Source of the DNA: Cherax quadricarinatus
Taxonomy: Eukaryota; Arthropoda; Malacostraca; Decapoda; Parastacidae
Direction: 5' to 3'
NCBI RefSeq assembly: GCF_038502225.1
Contig: NC_091298.1
Span: forward strand, 40,077,925-40,141,924
DNA: 64,000 nucleotides
This document shows, piece by piece, positions 63,661 through 64,000 of the stretch (positions are counted from its first letter, which is position 1; each line of letters opens with the position of its first letter). Both the position numbers and the translations under genes were made by a program. The notes under the pieces are model-generated. The model saw nothing but the letters and a program-made list of their open reading frames with translations. It searched no databases and was not told the DNA's origin.

Positions 63661-64000
63661 TAATAGAGAAGGTTAGGGAAGCAGTACTTGTGTACATGCT
63701 TCCTCAGAGGCACAAAGTATAACCCAACTGTACACCTTCACCAGAGTCTAAAAGCTTAAGCAGCAAATCTATTCTGACCTCCCTCATTGCCATATAATCT
63801 AGGAACTCAGATTAAGTTGTGATGAGCAACTGTAAATGAAAAACAGAAGGATAGAAAGGGTTGGATAACAGCTCTTAGCCTATATAACCGATATGTGAAA
63901 AAAAAGAAAGAGCAGAATTACAAAGATGTAAAAAAAATGAAAATAAAGAAAAAATCGATTTTCAGGCGTTTAATATTTTATTATAGTGAAGCTAAAAAAA
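63661..64000. other. AT-rich sequence, no gene seen
   Basis: No supported feature. It ends in an A-rich stretch at the window edge. Confidence 0.5.

Overview
The window is eukaryotic, AT-rich and almost entirely repetitive. It looks like an arthropod, most probably a decapod crustacean genome. That is inferred from the mix of CR1, RTE, L1/Tx1-like, Penelope-like and Gmr1-like Ty3/gypsy elements together with very long dinucleotide arrays; no species-specific marker was seen. There is no bacterial gene organisation, rRNA or CRISPR. The only convincing host coding sequence is one putative first exon on the minus strand (60093-60741), encoding a signal-anchored acidic protein.

The centrepiece is a 26.3 kb nest (8741-35062). 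Its outer shell is one Ty3/gypsy LTR retrotransposon with two ~1.27 kb LTRs, a primer-binding site, a polypurine tract and a 5-bp CACAC target duplication. Its domains run gag (SCAN-like capsid, zinc knuckle), protease, integrase, reverse transcriptase, RNase H. Integrase therefore lies before RT, as in the Gmr1-like group and unlike ordinary gypsy. Five later insertions sit inside it, each with a visible target-site duplication: an L1/Tx1-like LINE on the minus strand (10281-17685, itself hit twice more), a 49-bp SINE end (19012-19060), a CR1 fragment (20341-21296), an L1/Tx1-like LINE on the plus strand (21733-29049, carrying a piggyBac-like relic) and an ORF1-only LINE derivative (31323-33368, carrying a 168-bp SINE). 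Removing these leaves about 8.5 kb. The LTR element itself sits inside a CR1 copy (8332-8740 and 35063-37345).

Outside the nest, 3.8-8.7 kb and 35-57 kb hold many 5'-truncated copies of one CR1 family (called CR1-A here), arranged head to tail and separated by (AC)n arrays. The region 47.9-51.3 kb holds two RTE copies and tRNA-derived SINE pieces, each bracketed by (TA)n arrays. A ~3 kb minisatellite of about 110 27-bp units (57012-59990) precedes the host exon and probably lies in its first intron. The last 3 kb hold a decayed Penelope-like element split by another CR1 fragment. The first 3.8 kb hold a diverged solo LTR of the Gmr1-like family, a 29-bp minisatellite grown from a LINE tail, and a hammerhead-like repeat.

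All retroelement reading frames except a few stretches are broken by stops or frameshifts. The window is best read as a stratigraphic record of retrotransposition with a single host exon.
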